Shown here: positions 51,627-61,210 of the stretch, piece by piece | Layout: every line of letters starts with the position of its first letter | Position numbering within the stretch: the first letter of the stretch is position 1 | DNA from: Paraglaciecola marina | GTDB lineage: Bacteria > Pseudomonadota > Gammaproteobacteria > Enterobacterales > Alteromonadaceae | DNA length: 64,000 nucleotides | Reading direction: 5' to 3' | NCBI RefSeq assembly: GCF_004360155.1 | Contig: NZ_SAIS01000013.1 | Coordinates: forward strand, 1-64,000 | Program-made: the position numbers and the translations under genes | The notes under the pieces: generated by a model | The model's input: only the letters and a program-made list of their open reading frames with translations | What the model was told of the DNA's origin: nothing | Databases searched by the model: none

Positions 51627-52868
51627 TTATCTGGCTCTTTTAGGTGGTTTCAATACCCAGCTATTATCACGGCTATTAAATATTTTTGCTGCGGCTTTAT
51701 TATCTTTCTTTAATTCATTAATGCTTTTAAAACAGTTCATCTCTTCTGTCATAAATTTGTATTCTGCTTTTGATTTTTCAATTTCAGACATGTCTTCAAA
51801 GTCCTGCTTTATAAACAAAGCTACTGACGAATAAGGGCTTCGGAACTCCCTACCACTTTCGCGCTGATTTAACGATGAAATGACACCGGTAAAATCAGTC
51901 AAACCGAAATCTTTGTCTAGTCCATTGCACATTATAAGAACACTATCTGAGCGAGCCTCAGCAATCTCCATTTCTTCCCTAATTGTTTTCTTGGTTATCT
52001 TTTTTTGCACCTGTTCATTTAAGTCATGGTCTGGCATTTCACCACTAATTGATTTTGTATCAAGCTCAAATGTGAAATATCCGAATTTGTTCTCACACAT
52101 TGGAATGAACTTCCCGCGATATTGATAATAATCCCCACCGCCCATTGTTAGGTTACGCATATTAAGCTTGGCACGTATCACTCCTTTTTTACCACCAGAG
52201 GCTACAACATGAGAAATTCTCAATGCCGACTTAAAAAAGTAGCGTTTATTTTTTCCTATGTTTACAGGGTAATAAACCGCATAAACACCTCTATAGCCTT
52301 CTAAATTTTCCTCTGCTTCATCATAACTTTTGAGGTGGACAGAGCCTTGACTTGGTGCAGACCAGAGCACTTCGTCTATTGCTTTGAGAACGGCAATACG
52401 GTCAACGACTAGCTCTCCATGCTCATTTCTCACATAACAATCCTCACTAATATCACAACCCTCACTATAGGTTTTACCATCTTTCATGAGGCAATACCCC
52501 AACTTTAAAGCGAAGCTGTAGACATCATCATCTGTGCCTGGCTCATTTAAAAAGTCTGTTTTACTTAGCTGGTCTAGTTCTGCTAGATATGGATATTTAG
52601 GGGTTTTATCGTCTATACATTTTGCTTCATATAAGTCTTCACTGAATTTGATTATTTTTTTGATAGAAGTTTCTGATGGCCGATTTTTTTTGTGGCTTAA
52701 GTCCTTAATCAAAGTAATACCAAAAGCACGAGAAAAATACTTATCAGAATAAGTCCTTCTATTCGTTGCTAGGTTGGCGTTTTTATCTATCCCTGCCTTT
52801 GCCGCATGCCAATACGCGTTATAATGTTGGAGCAACGCATATTTCCTTCTCAACGTTTCACAAAACAT
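51627..52868 (-). CDS. Mobile-element hypothetical (413 residues)
   Basis: The 413-residue protein is soluble, Lys-rich and rather beta-containing in its middle (YRGVYAVYYPVNIGKNKRYF, GYFTFELDTKSISGEMPDHD). It starts MFCETLRRKYALLQHYNAYW and ends VLKPPKRAR. No signal or TM. I do not recognise it; there is no obvious replication-initiator, primase or nuclease motif. Position on the mobile element beside the origin-like region makes a Rep function possible but unsupported. Confidence 0.65.
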   Translation of the reverse strand: MFCETLRRKYALLQHYNAYWHAAKAGIDKNANLATNRRTYSDKYFSRAFGITLIKDLSHKKNRPSETSIKKIIKFSEDLYEAKCIDDKTPKYPYLAELDQLSKTDFLNEPGTDDDVYSFALKLGYCLMKDGKTYSEGCDISEDCYVRNEHGELVVDRIAVLKAIDEVLWSAPSQGSVHLKSYDEAEENLEGYRGVYAVYYPVNIGKNKRYFFKSALRISHVVASGGKKGVIRAKLNMRNLTMGGGDYYQYRGKFIPMCENKFGYFTFELDTKSISGEMPDHDLNEQVQKKITKKTIREEMEIAEARSDSVLIMCNGLDKDFGLTDFTGVISSLNQRESGREFRSPYSSVALFIKQDFEDMSEIEKSKAEYKFMTEEMNCFKSINELKKDNKAAAKIFNSRDNSWVLKPPKRAR

Positions 52869-52999
52869 AAAAAAAATCCTTAATTTCTGGTGAAAAACTT
52901 GGTGAATTCAGCAAGTTTTTTATGCTAAATGAATATCGTTCTGAAGTCAGGCAAAACCTTACTAATTGACTTTACAAAAATCAGATAACCCCTTTAAAT

Positions 53000-53398
53000 C
53001 TATATTTCCAGAGCATGGGAAGAAGATGCAAGGCCGCGTTTTTTAAAGCGCGACTTGAGTTGACGTGATAATCCGGAGTGGCTTTGTGCATCGATGATTT
53101 TGCAGGCGGATATATTAAGTATTTTATCTGCCGAATGACTATCGTAGGTCTCGTTTAAGGATACTGCTTGTCGGAAAAGAAGACGCAAGTGACTTTTCTG
53201 TTGGGCGTTGAATTTACAGCTCAATGAAGGAAGAACAGCATTTTTAACGTGTAGCTTAATGTAGTTGCATAAGATATGCGGGACGATTGAGTTATGAGTG
53301 GGATCTGAAAAGGTAAAATGGGAGGCGCATCTTAAAAGAAAGCGAGTTTCCTCTCTAATATTCCTGAAGCCAAATAATCGATTTTGTCCATATGACAC
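53000..53398 (-). CDS. Basic hypothetical protein (132 residues)
   Basis: The protein is strongly basic, with FRNIREETRFLLRCASHFTF near the start and SRQLKSRFKKRGLASSSHAL near the end. Several His/Cys but no clear zinc motif. No TM. Likely nucleic-acid associated by charge alone. It lies between two hypotheticals in the mobile element, in the same orientation as the gene at 52868. Confidence 0.5.
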   Translation of the reverse strand: MSYGQNRLFGFRNIREETRFLLRCASHFTFSDPTHNSIVPHILCNYIKLHVKNAVLPSLSCKFNAQQKSHLRLLFRQAVSLNETYDSHSADKILNISACKIIDAQSHSGLSRQLKSRFKKRGLASSSHALEI

Positions 53399-53539
53399 TG
53401 CTCTTCTTTCTTGTTATGGGTGGTAACCGGGTTACCTGTCAATTAAATAGTTTTACGGAAAATTACAAGAAAAAAATGGAACCTCATTAGCATTTAAAAA
53501 TGCTTGGTCTTAAAAATTGATAAAGCTGGAGTTAGGACA

Positions 53540-54424
53540 GTGGAGAATTTCTTAAAGAATGACTTGCCCTTTAGCGTAGAGCAAGTAACAGAAAAAATAG
53601 GATTTGTAATTCAGGGAATGAAGTGTGGGCTCTTTACTGAGGTAGGATTTAGGCGCGATATAAACTATTACCTTGAGCATGCAAGAAACAGATTAAAGAT
53701 AAGCTCTGCCATGTGCAGGGAGGTGACAAAAAACGCGCTTTTTCTTTGGAGAAAAAATCCGGAACAAGCACACTTGAGAATGACGCGATTGCAATTTAAC
53801 GTCATTTGTTTTGTCTTGAGAGAGAGGACGGCATACCTTGAAACCTTTCCTCGCCCCGACAGCGCAATTCGCAGAATAGATAGGGCTAAAGGGGCAAATG
53901 ATTGTATTTTTGAGCTATCTGAATTGGTTGGTTTTTATACAATTTCACGTTTTTCTGCAATTGATAACGACAAGATTGTAGAAACAATAGCAAAGTTGGA
54001 ATTAGACAATAGTGGTGAAAAGCTGCTTTATTCGGAAGCGACTTGCTATCATCTCCCCGGCGCAAAAAAAAACTATAATAAGCTTTATTTTTGCTTAAGG
54101 GGAGAGGCGTTCGTTACTAATTCAGGGGTGCATATACACGCATTTGATGAATGCGGCTACTCACAATATTACATGTTGTTGGTAGGGAAAATGCGAGGTA
54201 ACGTAGTATTAATGCAAGGCTCGAATAATGCTAATTTCAGTGTTGTGAGGGAATATCAAGTTTGCAATCGCGCGATTTTTGAAAAGATAGATATAAATAG
54301 CTACCCTCAACTTTTGAAGATGTGGAGAAAAATTAGAGGGCTAAAAGACGTGGCTCATCTGGATGAAAAAATCACCATGCTATTACCGGATGGGCAGCCT
54401 GAATTTAGAGTAATTTATTTTTAG
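53540..54424 (+). CDS. Mobile-element hypothetical (294 residues)
   Basis: The frame opens at TTG 53504; GTG 53540 has GGAG 8 nt upstream and is preferred. The 294-residue product is soluble, with the N-terminal half helical (VTEKIGFVIQGMKCGLFTEV) and the C-terminal half beta-rich (YFCLRGEAFVTNSGVHIHAF, LVGKMRGNVVLMQGSNNANF). No family recognised. No adjacent partner on the same strand until 54650. Confidence 0.6.
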   Translation: MENFLKNDLPFSVEQVTEKIGFVIQGMKCGLFTEVGFRRDINYYLEHARNRLKISSAMCREVTKNALFLWRKNPEQAHLRMTRLQFNVICFVLRERTAYLETFPRPDSAIRRIDRAKGANDCIFELSELVGFYTISRFSAIDNDKIVETIAKLELDNSGEKLLYSEATCYHLPGAKKNYNKLYFCLRGEAFVTNSGVHIHAFDECGYSQYYMLLVGKMRGNVVLMQGSNNANFSVVREYQVCNRAIFEKIDINSYPQLLKMWRKIRGLKDVAHLDEKITMLLPDGQPEFRVIYF

Positions 54425-54649
54425 TTAACACTCATGGACGAGTTTTGCTTTCAAATACGCTCCAGTAAATATTTCGTTCTGTATTCGCTCCACCATTCCA
54501 TTTGAATAATCAGCTTTTCCCGAGAAGCGCACACGCTTCTTTCAAACTTACCCATCAACCTAAAGGTCGCTATTTGCGAACTTTAGATTGACATATGCGA
54601 ACTCACGAATTATCCTTGGGTTGAGTCGTTTTATCTTACTGGAGGCATT

Positions 54650-54793
54650 ATGTCTAACGAAAAGAAAAAACGGGACTCAGAGAAGCAAGAGGAAGAACAA
54701 AGTTTTCTGGGAAAGTTGAAGTCAATTTTAACATTCCCAAGAGTACTAAGAATTTTGCTTTGGTGGCTGCTAGATGATGATTCTAGTAACTAA
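54650..54793 (+). CDS. Very small charged protein with C-terminal hydrophobic segment (47 residues)
   Basis: ATG 54650 follows GGAGG by 4 nt. The peptide begins MSNEKKKRDSEKQEEEQSFL and has a hydrophobic end (ILTFPRVLRILLWWLLDDDS), a possible membrane anchor. TAA at 54791. A short leader of about 60 nt separates it from the HTH gene. Plausible real small gene. Confidence 0.55.
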   Translation: MSNEKKKRDSEKQEEEQSFLGKLKSILTFPRVLRILLWWLLDDDSSN

Positions 54794-54855
54794 ATGATTT
54801 GTCCTGTGTCGGCCCTTCGGGGCCTTATCAGGTCGCTAGTAATAAGAGGTATTAT

Positions 54856-55197
54856 ATGAGTACATGTATGTTTTTAGATAGCGAATATATACTTTTTGAT
54901 GAGACAGAGAGGGTATTTGGTATGCTAAATGAAGCGTTAAAATCAATTCGTGTATTTCACAGGCTATCTCAAAATGATCTGGCAAATCGTTTAAATGTTA
55001 GCAAATCTTATGTTTCCGAGATTGAAGGAGGAAAGAAAAACATAACTATGAGTATGTTAAAAAAATACGAAAGTTGTTTTGATATACCTGCTTCTTCGAT
55101 TGTCGAACTTGGGGAGAAAATGGAAAATAGAAAAAAACTTCCAAAACATAAGAAGCTAATAGTTGACATCATCTCTTGGCTATCAAAGGAGGTTTGA
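54856..55197 (+). CDS. XRE-type HTH regulator of the mobile element
   Basis: The start is ATG 54856, with AGAGG upstream; the longer frame to 54799 reads through the leader. The 113-residue protein has a Cro/C1-type HTH (VFHRLSQNDLANRLNVSKSY, VSEIEGGKKNITMSMLKKYE) at about 38-90. It likely controls mobile-element genes. An intrinsic terminator about 80 bp after it separates it from the 55527 gene. Confidence 0.86.
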   Translation: MSTCMFLDSEYILFDETERVFGMLNEALKSIRVFHRLSQNDLANRLNVSKSYVSEIEGGKKNITMSMLKKYESCFDIPASSIVELGEKMENRKKLPKHKKLIVDIISWLSKEV

Positions 55198-55280
55198 ATT
55201 ATTTAAAGTTAAATTAATAATAAATTCAAACCAGAATATTAAATTTAAAGGATATTAAATTTTAATTATTCACGATAATA

Positions 55281-55310
55281 AAAGAGGCCATGAGAAATCA
55301 TGGCCTCTTT
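55281..55310 (+). terminator. Strong intrinsic terminator
   Basis: AAAGAGGCCATGA and TCATGGCCTCTTT form a perfect 13-bp stem with a GAAA tetraloop, followed by TTGATTTATT. AAAG on the left makes it bidirectional. It ends the XRE transcript. The rest of 55198-55526 holds no other feature I can see. Confidence 0.92.
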
Positions 55311-55526
55311 TGATTTATTATCTGTAGATATCAAATCCCTATGGGAGACGAAATTCAAACGTTAATACTGATTTCAAACCATATTCAATAAATATCGATA
55401 TTATTTGCTCAAACCTCCAAATTCCCAATCCAAAATCAAACCGATTTAACACCGTTAAAGAACTGAAAAATATTAAAAAGACGTCAGCATAAATCCCTCA
55501 CTATCAATACATTGCGAGGAAAAATC

Positions 55527-55724
55527 ATGTACGACCCTTACACCATTAAAGAGCTAGATCTAGACAGAATTATTGAGCAGTTAGAGGACTCCGACTATCC
55601 GCTTGATGACGACATTCTTATCGATGAGATTTTTGGGCAAGGCAATCTATGGGCGGCTAATCCCGAAGAAATTGCGATTGCCGTCGAAGATTTTCCGCAG
55701 CTCGAAAGGCTAATCAAAAGCTAA
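55527..55724 (+). CDS. Small acidic protein (65 residues)
   Basis: ATG 55527 has GAGGAAAA 5-6 nt upstream. The acidic, helical peptide (MYDPYTIKELDLDRIIEQLE, ending EDFPQLERLIKS) has no known domain. First gene of a long co-directional array of transfer-region genes on the plus strand. Acidic composition could suggest a DNA mimic, but this is weak. Confidence 0.65.
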   Translation: MYDPYTIKELDLDRIIEQLEDSDYPLDDDILIDEIFGQGNLWAANPEEIAIAVEDFPQLERLIKS

Positions 55725-55786
55725 AACAAAGGCGGTGACTTTATTCCGCCGCCTATTACTTTCCACTGCTACAGACGAGGTTAATT

Positions 55787-56101
55787 ATGAGCCGACTAGG
55801 AAAACAATCTGCCAAGGATGAGCTGATTGCAAATAAAGCGCTGGAAGCGCGAATGAAAACCGTTCTGCGGTCTGGAGTGGCCTTAGACAAAACCGAACGA
55901 ACCGCTTTCGTGAGGGATCTGGCAGGAAGTCTCCATGACCGACAATACCAACCCATTGAGGCACTAACACTTGAAGTTGAGAATGCACGAGCAGCTTTAG
56001 ATAAAGCGCAATCGGCTCTCAAAGCCGAAGAGCAAGAGCTTGAGAGCATGGATGAATACTTACCTAAATTACCGGATGGAGATAACAAAGATGACTATTA
56101 A
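55787..56101 (+). CDS. Coiled-coil hypothetical (104 residues)
   Basis: The 104-residue protein is helical, with a long coiled coil (VENARAALDKAQSALKAEEQELESMD is residues about 64-89; core 20 ARAALDKAQSALKAEEQELE) and an acidic tail. It overlaps the next gene by 11 bp and is in the same operon. Similar small coiled coils precede membrane components in mobilisation regions, but no family is recognised. Confidence 0.65.
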   Translation: MSRLGKQSAKDELIANKALEARMKTVLRSGVALDKTERTAFVRDLAGSLHDRQYQPIEALTLEVENARAALDKAQSALKAEEQELESMDEYLPKLPDGDNKDDY

Positions 56102-56762
56102 ATCATTTTTAGACAGTTTTGAGCCGCCAGAATTTGGAAAATTCTTAGTGCTGGCATTCATAACCCCTTTGGCTATGGTCGCATGTTGGGCGAATTTAGA
56201 AAGCAACCTAATGGCAACTTACGAGCCAGTGTTCTTGGACGCCCCATACAAAGCGGATTTGCTTGCATTATTAGCACCTATTAGTGCTATGGCATTTAAG
56301 GCTATTTTGGAGTTTTTCAAAACAAAGCAAGGCAAGTATCGCTTTAAAATCACCTTGGGTTTTACCAGTGCTGTTACAGCGCTTCTTTGGCTTATTTCAT
56401 GGGCGTATGTATTCAATGGTATCGGCACAGGCGAAGAGGCAGCACCCGCCAGTGATGCAGCGGCTAAATTTTACATGTTTATTCACACTTTAACTGAGAT
56501 TCTTGCCACTAGTGTTCTCTACATCGCGCTTTTTGACCTGCTTGAAGAGAAATTCCCTAAACCTAAATTCCTTAATCCGCACTATCGCGTGCAACTCGCG
56601 AAGGTAAACACGCTCAAGGAAGAAGTCGCTGCTCTGGAAGAGCGATACAAGTTAGCTGTGGCGGCAGAAGCTCATCATAAAAACAGTCGTGAGGCCTTTA
56701 TAAAAGAACAAGAAGCGGCCTTTGCTTTAGAGGTTATGCGCCACGAAACATTTTTCAATTAA
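56091..56762 (+). CDS. Four-TM membrane protein with C-terminal coiled coil
   Basis: ATG 56091 has GGAGAT about 8 nt upstream; the 56040 frame is longer and unlikely. The 223-residue protein has TMs near 15-35, 55-75, 88-108 and 125-147, then a cytosolic coiled coil (VNTLKEEVAALEERYKLAVA). It overlaps the preceding gene. It may be an inner-membrane anchor of a transfer complex, but I cannot place it in a T4SS family. Confidence 0.7.
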   Translation: MTIKSFLDSFEPPEFGKFLVLAFITPLAMVACWANLESNLMATYEPVFLDAPYKADLLALLAPISAMAFKAILEFFKTKQGKYRFKITLGFTSAVTALLWLISWAYVFNGIGTGEEAAPASDAAAKFYMFIHTLTEILATSVLYIALFDLLEEKFPKPKFLNPHYRVQLAKVNTLKEEVAALEERYKLAVAAEAHHKNSREAFIKEQEAAFALEVMRHETFFN

Positions 56763-56777
56763 TAAGGGGTACTTACC

Positions 56778-58025
56778 GTGAAATATTTATCATTAGCTTT
56801 TGCCGCTGTGTTTAACGCAGCGGCAGCAGACACCGCTGTTTTATTGTCTTCTCAACAAGAGGCATCGACATTGAGCCAGCATGTTGCGTTTACCAAAGAT
56901 ATATATAAGGGGTTACCTCTGGGTGACAGCCTGATGGTCTTTGGGGATGGTGGCGTGTTAACCACATTTGATGTCCCTCAAAACCCGAAATACGACCACC
57001 CAAAAGCCAGAATGAAGTTAAGACGAAAAGAGCTTAAACCGGTTAACGATTTCGAGGAAAAAGCCAACGGAAACACGACAAATCAAGGGGCGCTGGATGT
57101 GCCCGCCACATTAGGTGAGATTGGGCAATATCAGGGTAATATCACCGACATTGTCATTCTGGGTAGTCCGTTTTACACCAACCCCCATCATGGCAAGCTT
57201 GATATGACAGGTGGCTTGCTGCCGAGTGATAGTTACCTGTTGGCAAGTCCTGCCGCCAATCCATTTGGCACTAAAGGACTGGAGGCGCAATTAAAAGGTA
57301 AGCGCGTGCACTGGTTATTGCCCAAGACCATTGATAACAGCCTGCTCGGTCACGCGTTGCAACGATTCTGGCATATCTATATTCGCCGCCAAGGTGGTGA
57401 GCTAGTCACGTTTTCGCATAGCCGTGACATCGTACTCAAAAGACTGCTGGATAATGCAATGCCTATCAAGGCCAATTATGAACTGGATAAGAGTGGCAAG
57501 CTGGAAATGCAGCGGGTGCGGGAAGTGGAAGCAGATATCAGCCTCTTCAATGAGCCGCTTAGTGAAGCAACACCTACCATTACCGACTTTTACCAGCCTG
57601 TCACGCTTGGCATTGAGTGGCGCGACAAAGGTGTGGATTTGGATTTATATGCTAAACCTGCTTGCGGCGAATTGCTTTTCTATGGTCAAACCGATAGCCA
57701 GCAAGGACGGCATGAAAAAGATATTCGCGGCGGTCATGGCGAGCAACAGGCGCGCTATGAAATTATCACCTTTCATAAGTCAGTGGATATCCGCACACTA
57801 GTTGTGATTGTTAATTTCTACTATGCAGATAGACCAAAGCCGACTTCTGGCTCATTGCGAGTGCAGCTTGCGGGGCGCACCTATGCTGTGCCTTTTCGCC
57901 TTAAGGCCAGTAAAGGTAATCAGGGCAAGGATGTCAATCGATTGCTCAAGGGTGGCAGTAATACCATCTATTCAGAGCGATTTTCTATCACGGATATTGT
58001 AGGTGCTGCTGGGATTGCAATATGA
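56778..58025 (+). CDS. Exported protein of the transfer region (415 residues)
   Basis: The start is GTG 56778, with AAGGGGT upstream. An N-terminal signal (MKYLSLAFAAVFNAAAADTA) is followed by an approximately 395-residue soluble domain with alternating strands and DSLMVFGDGGVLTTF and ITDIVILGSPFYTNPHHGK, perhaps a Rossmann-like or vWA-like fold. It lacks the metal site of a true vWA. It overlaps the next gene by ATGA. No T4SS subunit I know fits. It may be a periplasmic partner of the coupling complex. Confidence 0.65.
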   Translation: MKYLSLAFAAVFNAAAADTAVLLSSQQEASTLSQHVAFTKDIYKGLPLGDSLMVFGDGGVLTTFDVPQNPKYDHPKARMKLRRKELKPVNDFEEKANGNTTNQGALDVPATLGEIGQYQGNITDIVILGSPFYTNPHHGKLDMTGGLLPSDSYLLASPAANPFGTKGLEAQLKGKRVHWLLPKTIDNSLLGHALQRFWHIYIRRQGGELVTFSHSRDIVLKRLLDNAMPIKANYELDKSGKLEMQRVREVEADISLFNEPLSEATPTITDFYQPVTLGIEWRDKGVDLDLYAKPACGELLFYGQTDSQQGRHEKDIRGGHGEQQARYEIITFHKSVDIRTLVVIVNFYYADRPKPTSGSLRVQLAGRTYAVPFRLKASKGNQGKDVNRLLKGGSNTIYSERFSITDIVGAAGIAI

Positions 58026-58330
58026 ACGCTCAACCACAAGCGCCCAACCCCATAATTAAAAACTTCGGTGTTGCTATTGGCTTCGCGCTGTCACTGTTCT
58101 TGACGGCTCCTATTTATCACGCTTCGCATGGCATATTTCATAAGTTCGCGCTTGTTTACATTCAATGGGACTATCGGTGGATTGCAGAGCTTGTGTATGC
58201 CCTGAGCATTGTTGCGCTTATTACCCTGTCTGGCTGGTTTTTCCTAAATCTGATTTGGGAGCTAGTGAAGCTCTTGGTAAAAACGTTTCATAAGCTTTTT
58301 GGTTTGCTGTTTGTTCTGCTATGGCGTTAA
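58022..58330 (+). CDS. Small two-TM protein next to the coupling ATPase
   Basis: The 102-residue protein has TM segments at about 18-38 and 63-83, and a short positively charged C-terminus (VKLLVKTFHKLFGLLFVLLWR). It begins inside the end of the preceding gene and ends 4 bp before the coupling protein. VirD4-type ATPases normally carry two N-terminal TMs, which the neighbour lacks. This protein is a good candidate for the detached membrane domain. Confidence 0.7.
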   Translation: MNAQPQAPNPIIKNFGVAIGFALSLFLTAPIYHASHGIFHKFALVYIQWDYRWIAELVYALSIVALITLSGWFFLNLIWELVKLLVKTFHKLFGLLFVLLWR

Positions 58331-58334
58331 TACG

Positions 58335-59999
58335 ATGAAACTAAGAAACGCAGAAGAAAAATTTGGTAGTGCAGATTTCGCCACTATCAGCGAAATCAAA
58401 AAAGCGGGACTACTCAATGGTAAAGGTCTACCCATTGGCTATACGCGGGAGAGAAACCTAGAGCAGCTATGCATTTCGAAAGAGTACTCAACCTTCAACT
58501 GCGGAACGTCCGGAAGTGGTAAAGGGTCAACTAGAATTTCGCGGGAGCTACTGGATAATAGTTTTAATCTCGTTACCGTGGACGCCAAGCCAGAGCTTCG
58601 ACATATTGCAGGGCTTAATGTTGGTGCAGATATCTACTCCTTAAATGGTTATGGTGTTGGCTGCGAAGCGCCTTGGTTCGTGCCGCAGCATTCTCTGGAC
58701 GTTTTTGCGTTTATTGACCCACTAAACCCCTCATTTTTTGAAGATGTGCTGCTGATGGCAATGAGTATCGCAGAGAAGCCAAAGGGGAATGGCGGCGGAA
58801 ATAGTGAACATTTCTATCAGAAAACATTATCGCTTATTCAAGCGGTTCTGATGGATGGAAAGAGTGTTCACAAGCACTTTAGTCCCGTAGATTTAAAACA
58901 TGTGGTGGATGATATTCAAACAGGCAGCGGTGAGTTTTTTAACTTTCATATCGATAGGATGAAGCGCTCGCCTTATAGCACGGTAAGTGCCGTAGCAAGG
59001 GAACTTGAAAGCAAAGCACAGATGGTGCCTGCCGAGTTTGGTTCGATAATGAGCACAGCAAGCGTGGCTCTACGACCATTTGGCAGTCCAGCAATACAGT
59101 CTATGTTTGCTAGCCCATCAACTATTACGCCGAAAGAGTTTGTGAGTGGTGATAGACCCAAGCAGCTTTATATTATGTTCCCAGAATATGCCATTGAACA
59201 GGCTAGCGCGCCTATCCGCATTATTGCAACCGCAATATTTGTAGAGCAGCAGCGAAACCCTGTTCGCCCCTTGCGGTTTTTATTCGATGAGGCCTTTATC
59301 TTGGGTAATTTTCACCTCATCCCCAAAATCTGTTATCTAGGAAGAGGTTATAAGGCTACCTGCGATATTTTTTTGCAAAATTACGGGCAGCTTCTTGATT
59401 GTTATGGCGAAAATTTAGCAGATACGATCTTATCAAACTGCCCTTACAAACTGATTTTGGGTGTAGCTTCGGTGAAAACTGCTAAATTTGTATCAGAGCA
59501 ACTCGGCCAATCCACCTATCGTTTCTTACCTAAGTCTAAACGTAATGAAGCGGCCTTTAGGCGCTCTCAAGCGATACAAAAAATGATGGGGGATGGTGAG
59601 TTTACCGCATCCATGTTGGAAGTCATGAAACAGAGCGAAGCGCTCCATATTCCTGACTCCGTGGCGCGCCCACTGATGCAGCCTGATGAAATTATTCGCA
59701 GACCAAATGATATGGGCTTGTTGCTTACGCAAGGCTTAGGATTGAAGCCTGTCCAAACTCAACAGCGGCACTATTTCTTAGATAGGCACTTAGCCCCGCT
59801 TTACCTACCCAATCCACAGCACCCACCTTATGATCGCATCTACGTCCCCAACCGATTTGGACGGTTGAAACCCGTCAAAATCATCAGCGAAAAAGTCCCC
59901 TCTGAAATCGCACATTTGCCGCAGTACGCATTTAACGAGATGTGGTCATATCCCGAAGGATTTAATCCCCTAAAACGAAAACGTTTCGGCTTGTTTTAA
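58335..59999 (+). CDS. VirD4/TraG-type coupling ATPase (T4CP), soluble form
   Basis: The start is ATG 58335; the longer frame from 58299 overlaps the previous gene. The 554-residue ATPase has Walker A GTSGSGKGS at 57-65, a Walker B RFLFDEAFIL, and the conserved Gln motif FLQNYGQLLD typical of TraG/VirD4. It pumps relaxase-bound DNA to a secretion channel. The usual pair of N-terminal TM helices is absent: residues 1-50 are hydrophilic. The gene at 58022 could supply the anchor. Confidence 0.92.
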   Translation: MKLRNAEEKFGSADFATISEIKKAGLLNGKGLPIGYTRERNLEQLCISKEYSTFNCGTSGSGKGSTRISRELLDNSFNLVTVDAKPELRHIAGLNVGADIYSLNGYGVGCEAPWFVPQHSLDVFAFIDPLNPSFFEDVLLMAMSIAEKPKGNGGGNSEHFYQKTLSLIQAVLMDGKSVHKHFSPVDLKHVVDDIQTGSGEFFNFHIDRMKRSPYSTVSAVARELESKAQMVPAEFGSIMSTASVALRPFGSPAIQSMFASPSTITPKEFVSGDRPKQLYIMFPEYAIEQASAPIRIIATAIFVEQQRNPVRPLRFLFDEAFILGNFHLIPKICYLGRGYKATCDIFLQNYGQLLDCYGENLADTILSNCPYKLILGVASVKTAKFVSEQLGQSTYRFLPKSKRNEAAFRRSQAIQKMMGDGEFTASMLEVMKQSEALHIPDSVARPLMQPDEIIRRPNDMGLLLTQGLGLKPVQTQQRHYFLDRHLAPLYLPNPQHPPYDRIYVPNRFGRLKPVKIISEKVPSEIAHLPQYAFNEMWSYPEGFNPLKRKRFGLF

Positions 60000-60012
60000 G
60001 AGGTAAGCACCC

Positions 60013-60378
60013 ATGAAACAGAATTTCAATCATCAGGTACACGGCGTGTCACCTGAGCAGACAAGGCTTGCCTTGTCTGGAAAAACGATGGTGGAGCAAG
60101 AGCAGCCAGTGCCAGTACTTAAACCATCGTTAAGGTTATCACAGGAGGTGGATAACCAAACCCATAAAGAGCGCCTGAAACAAGAGCAGCAGCGCGTGAC
60201 ACGGTATCAAATCCGCGTCACCGAAACCCATTCTACCTACCGCATGAACGGACAGGTAATTAAAACCACCGTGGACAGACAGGTGCAACACCTGAACAAC
60301 ACCCAACAGCTTGCCAATGATTTCAACATGGAGTCAGCCCAAGCCCATGACCAAAAGCAACTGAGTATCAGCTATTAA
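60013..60378 (+). CDS. Gln-rich hypothetical (121 residues)
   Basis: ATG 60013 has AGAGGTAAG upstream. A soluble, Gln/Thr/Arg-rich protein (KQEQQRVTRYQIRVTETHST) with no TM or signal. It lies 13 bp after the coupling protein and precedes a small coiled coil, so it is likely part of the transfer operon. Not recognised. Confidence 0.65.
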   Translation: MKQNFNHQVHGVSPEQTRLALSGKTMVEQEQPVPVLKPSLRLSQEVDNQTHKERLKQEQQRVTRYQIRVTETHSTYRMNGQVIKTTVDRQVQHLNNTQQLANDFNMESAQAHDQKQLSISY

Positions 60379-60397
60379 TAACTTGAGGACAATCATC

Positions 60398-60694
60398 ATG
60401 GAAAATACACCATTAACACCAGAACAGAAGCAGTACAGACAGTTGAGCGCGTTTAGTAAAAAGCTTTATGAGGCTCAACAGGGATTGGATGAAGCGCAGG
60501 AGCGTATGGCGCAAGGCAATAACACTGCCTCGATGATGCGGCTTAATCAAGCTAATCAGGTTGTGCGTGAGGTTGCCAATAACATGTACGCCGAGAAAAA
60601 AGAGCTTGAGCAAGCGCATCCAGAACTGAAAGCTGAGGCGATTGCTTTTGGCAAAGCCCAACAACAAAAACGCGAACAACAGCAAAGCTATTAA
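60398..60694 (+). CDS. Coiled-coil hypothetical (98 residues)
   Basis: The start is ATG 60398 (the 60383 frame is longer). The helical protein MENTPLTPEQKQYRQLSAFS to QQQKREQQQSY has a coiled coil over most of its length (SKKLYEAQQGLDEAQERMAQ). In the same operon as the coupling protein. No known domain. Confidence 0.65.
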   Translation: MENTPLTPEQKQYRQLSAFSKKLYEAQQGLDEAQERMAQGNNTASMMRLNQANQVVREVANNMYAEKKELEQAHPELKAEAIAFGKAQQQKREQQQSY

Positions 60695-60887
60695 GCCTTA
60701 ACTTCAAAAAAACAGGCCTAAACCACACGCTGGTGTATGTCCCTTATCAACAAAAATTAACTAATTTCAGGCATCAAAGCCCATTCGGGCTTTGGCCTGT
60801 CAACCCCTTGTTTTCTTTACCTTTTATTAAGCCGTATAGCGAAAAACTGAAAGGGTCAATGCAACTCAAAATTGAAAAGGAACGACC

Positions 60888-61184
60888 ATGAGATTTAGCG
60901 ATTATGACGATTTTGGCTCACTGCCAGAAAGTGAAATTTTAAAACGAAAGCGGCCTGCCGTTTTTACCTATGAGCCGATTATTTACGAAGGCCAAAAACA
61001 CTTAGTACGAGTAGGCTGTGGGTGGTGGGATAAACCACTCCCGTATTTTGAAATCCCCTTTGTGGTATCGGGCAATGACTATGTGATGGTCAGTAACCCG
61101 CACTTACCACACCCACCAAGTAAACCACCGAAGTCCACTCCCCCAATGGCGCTTCGCAACAAACAGCGTGAATTCGCGCTGTAA
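60888..61184 (+). CDS. Small hypothetical (98 residues)
   Basis: ATG 60888 has AAGGAACG 5-6 nt upstream. The protein (MRFSDYDDFGSLPESEILKR) is acidic at the start and Pro-rich at the end (HLPHPPSKPPKSTPPMALRN), with a beta-rich middle (VRVGCGWWDKPLPYFEIPFV). The 193-bp gap before it holds no clear promoter. Not recognised. Confidence 0.6.
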   Translation: MRFSDYDDFGSLPESEILKRKRPAVFTYEPIIYEGQKHLVRVGCGWWDKPLPYFEIPFVVSGNDYVMVSNPHLPHPPSKPPKSTPPMALRNKQREFAL

Positions 61185-61210
61185 CCCCAACTATTTAAAA
61201 GGAAAATAGA

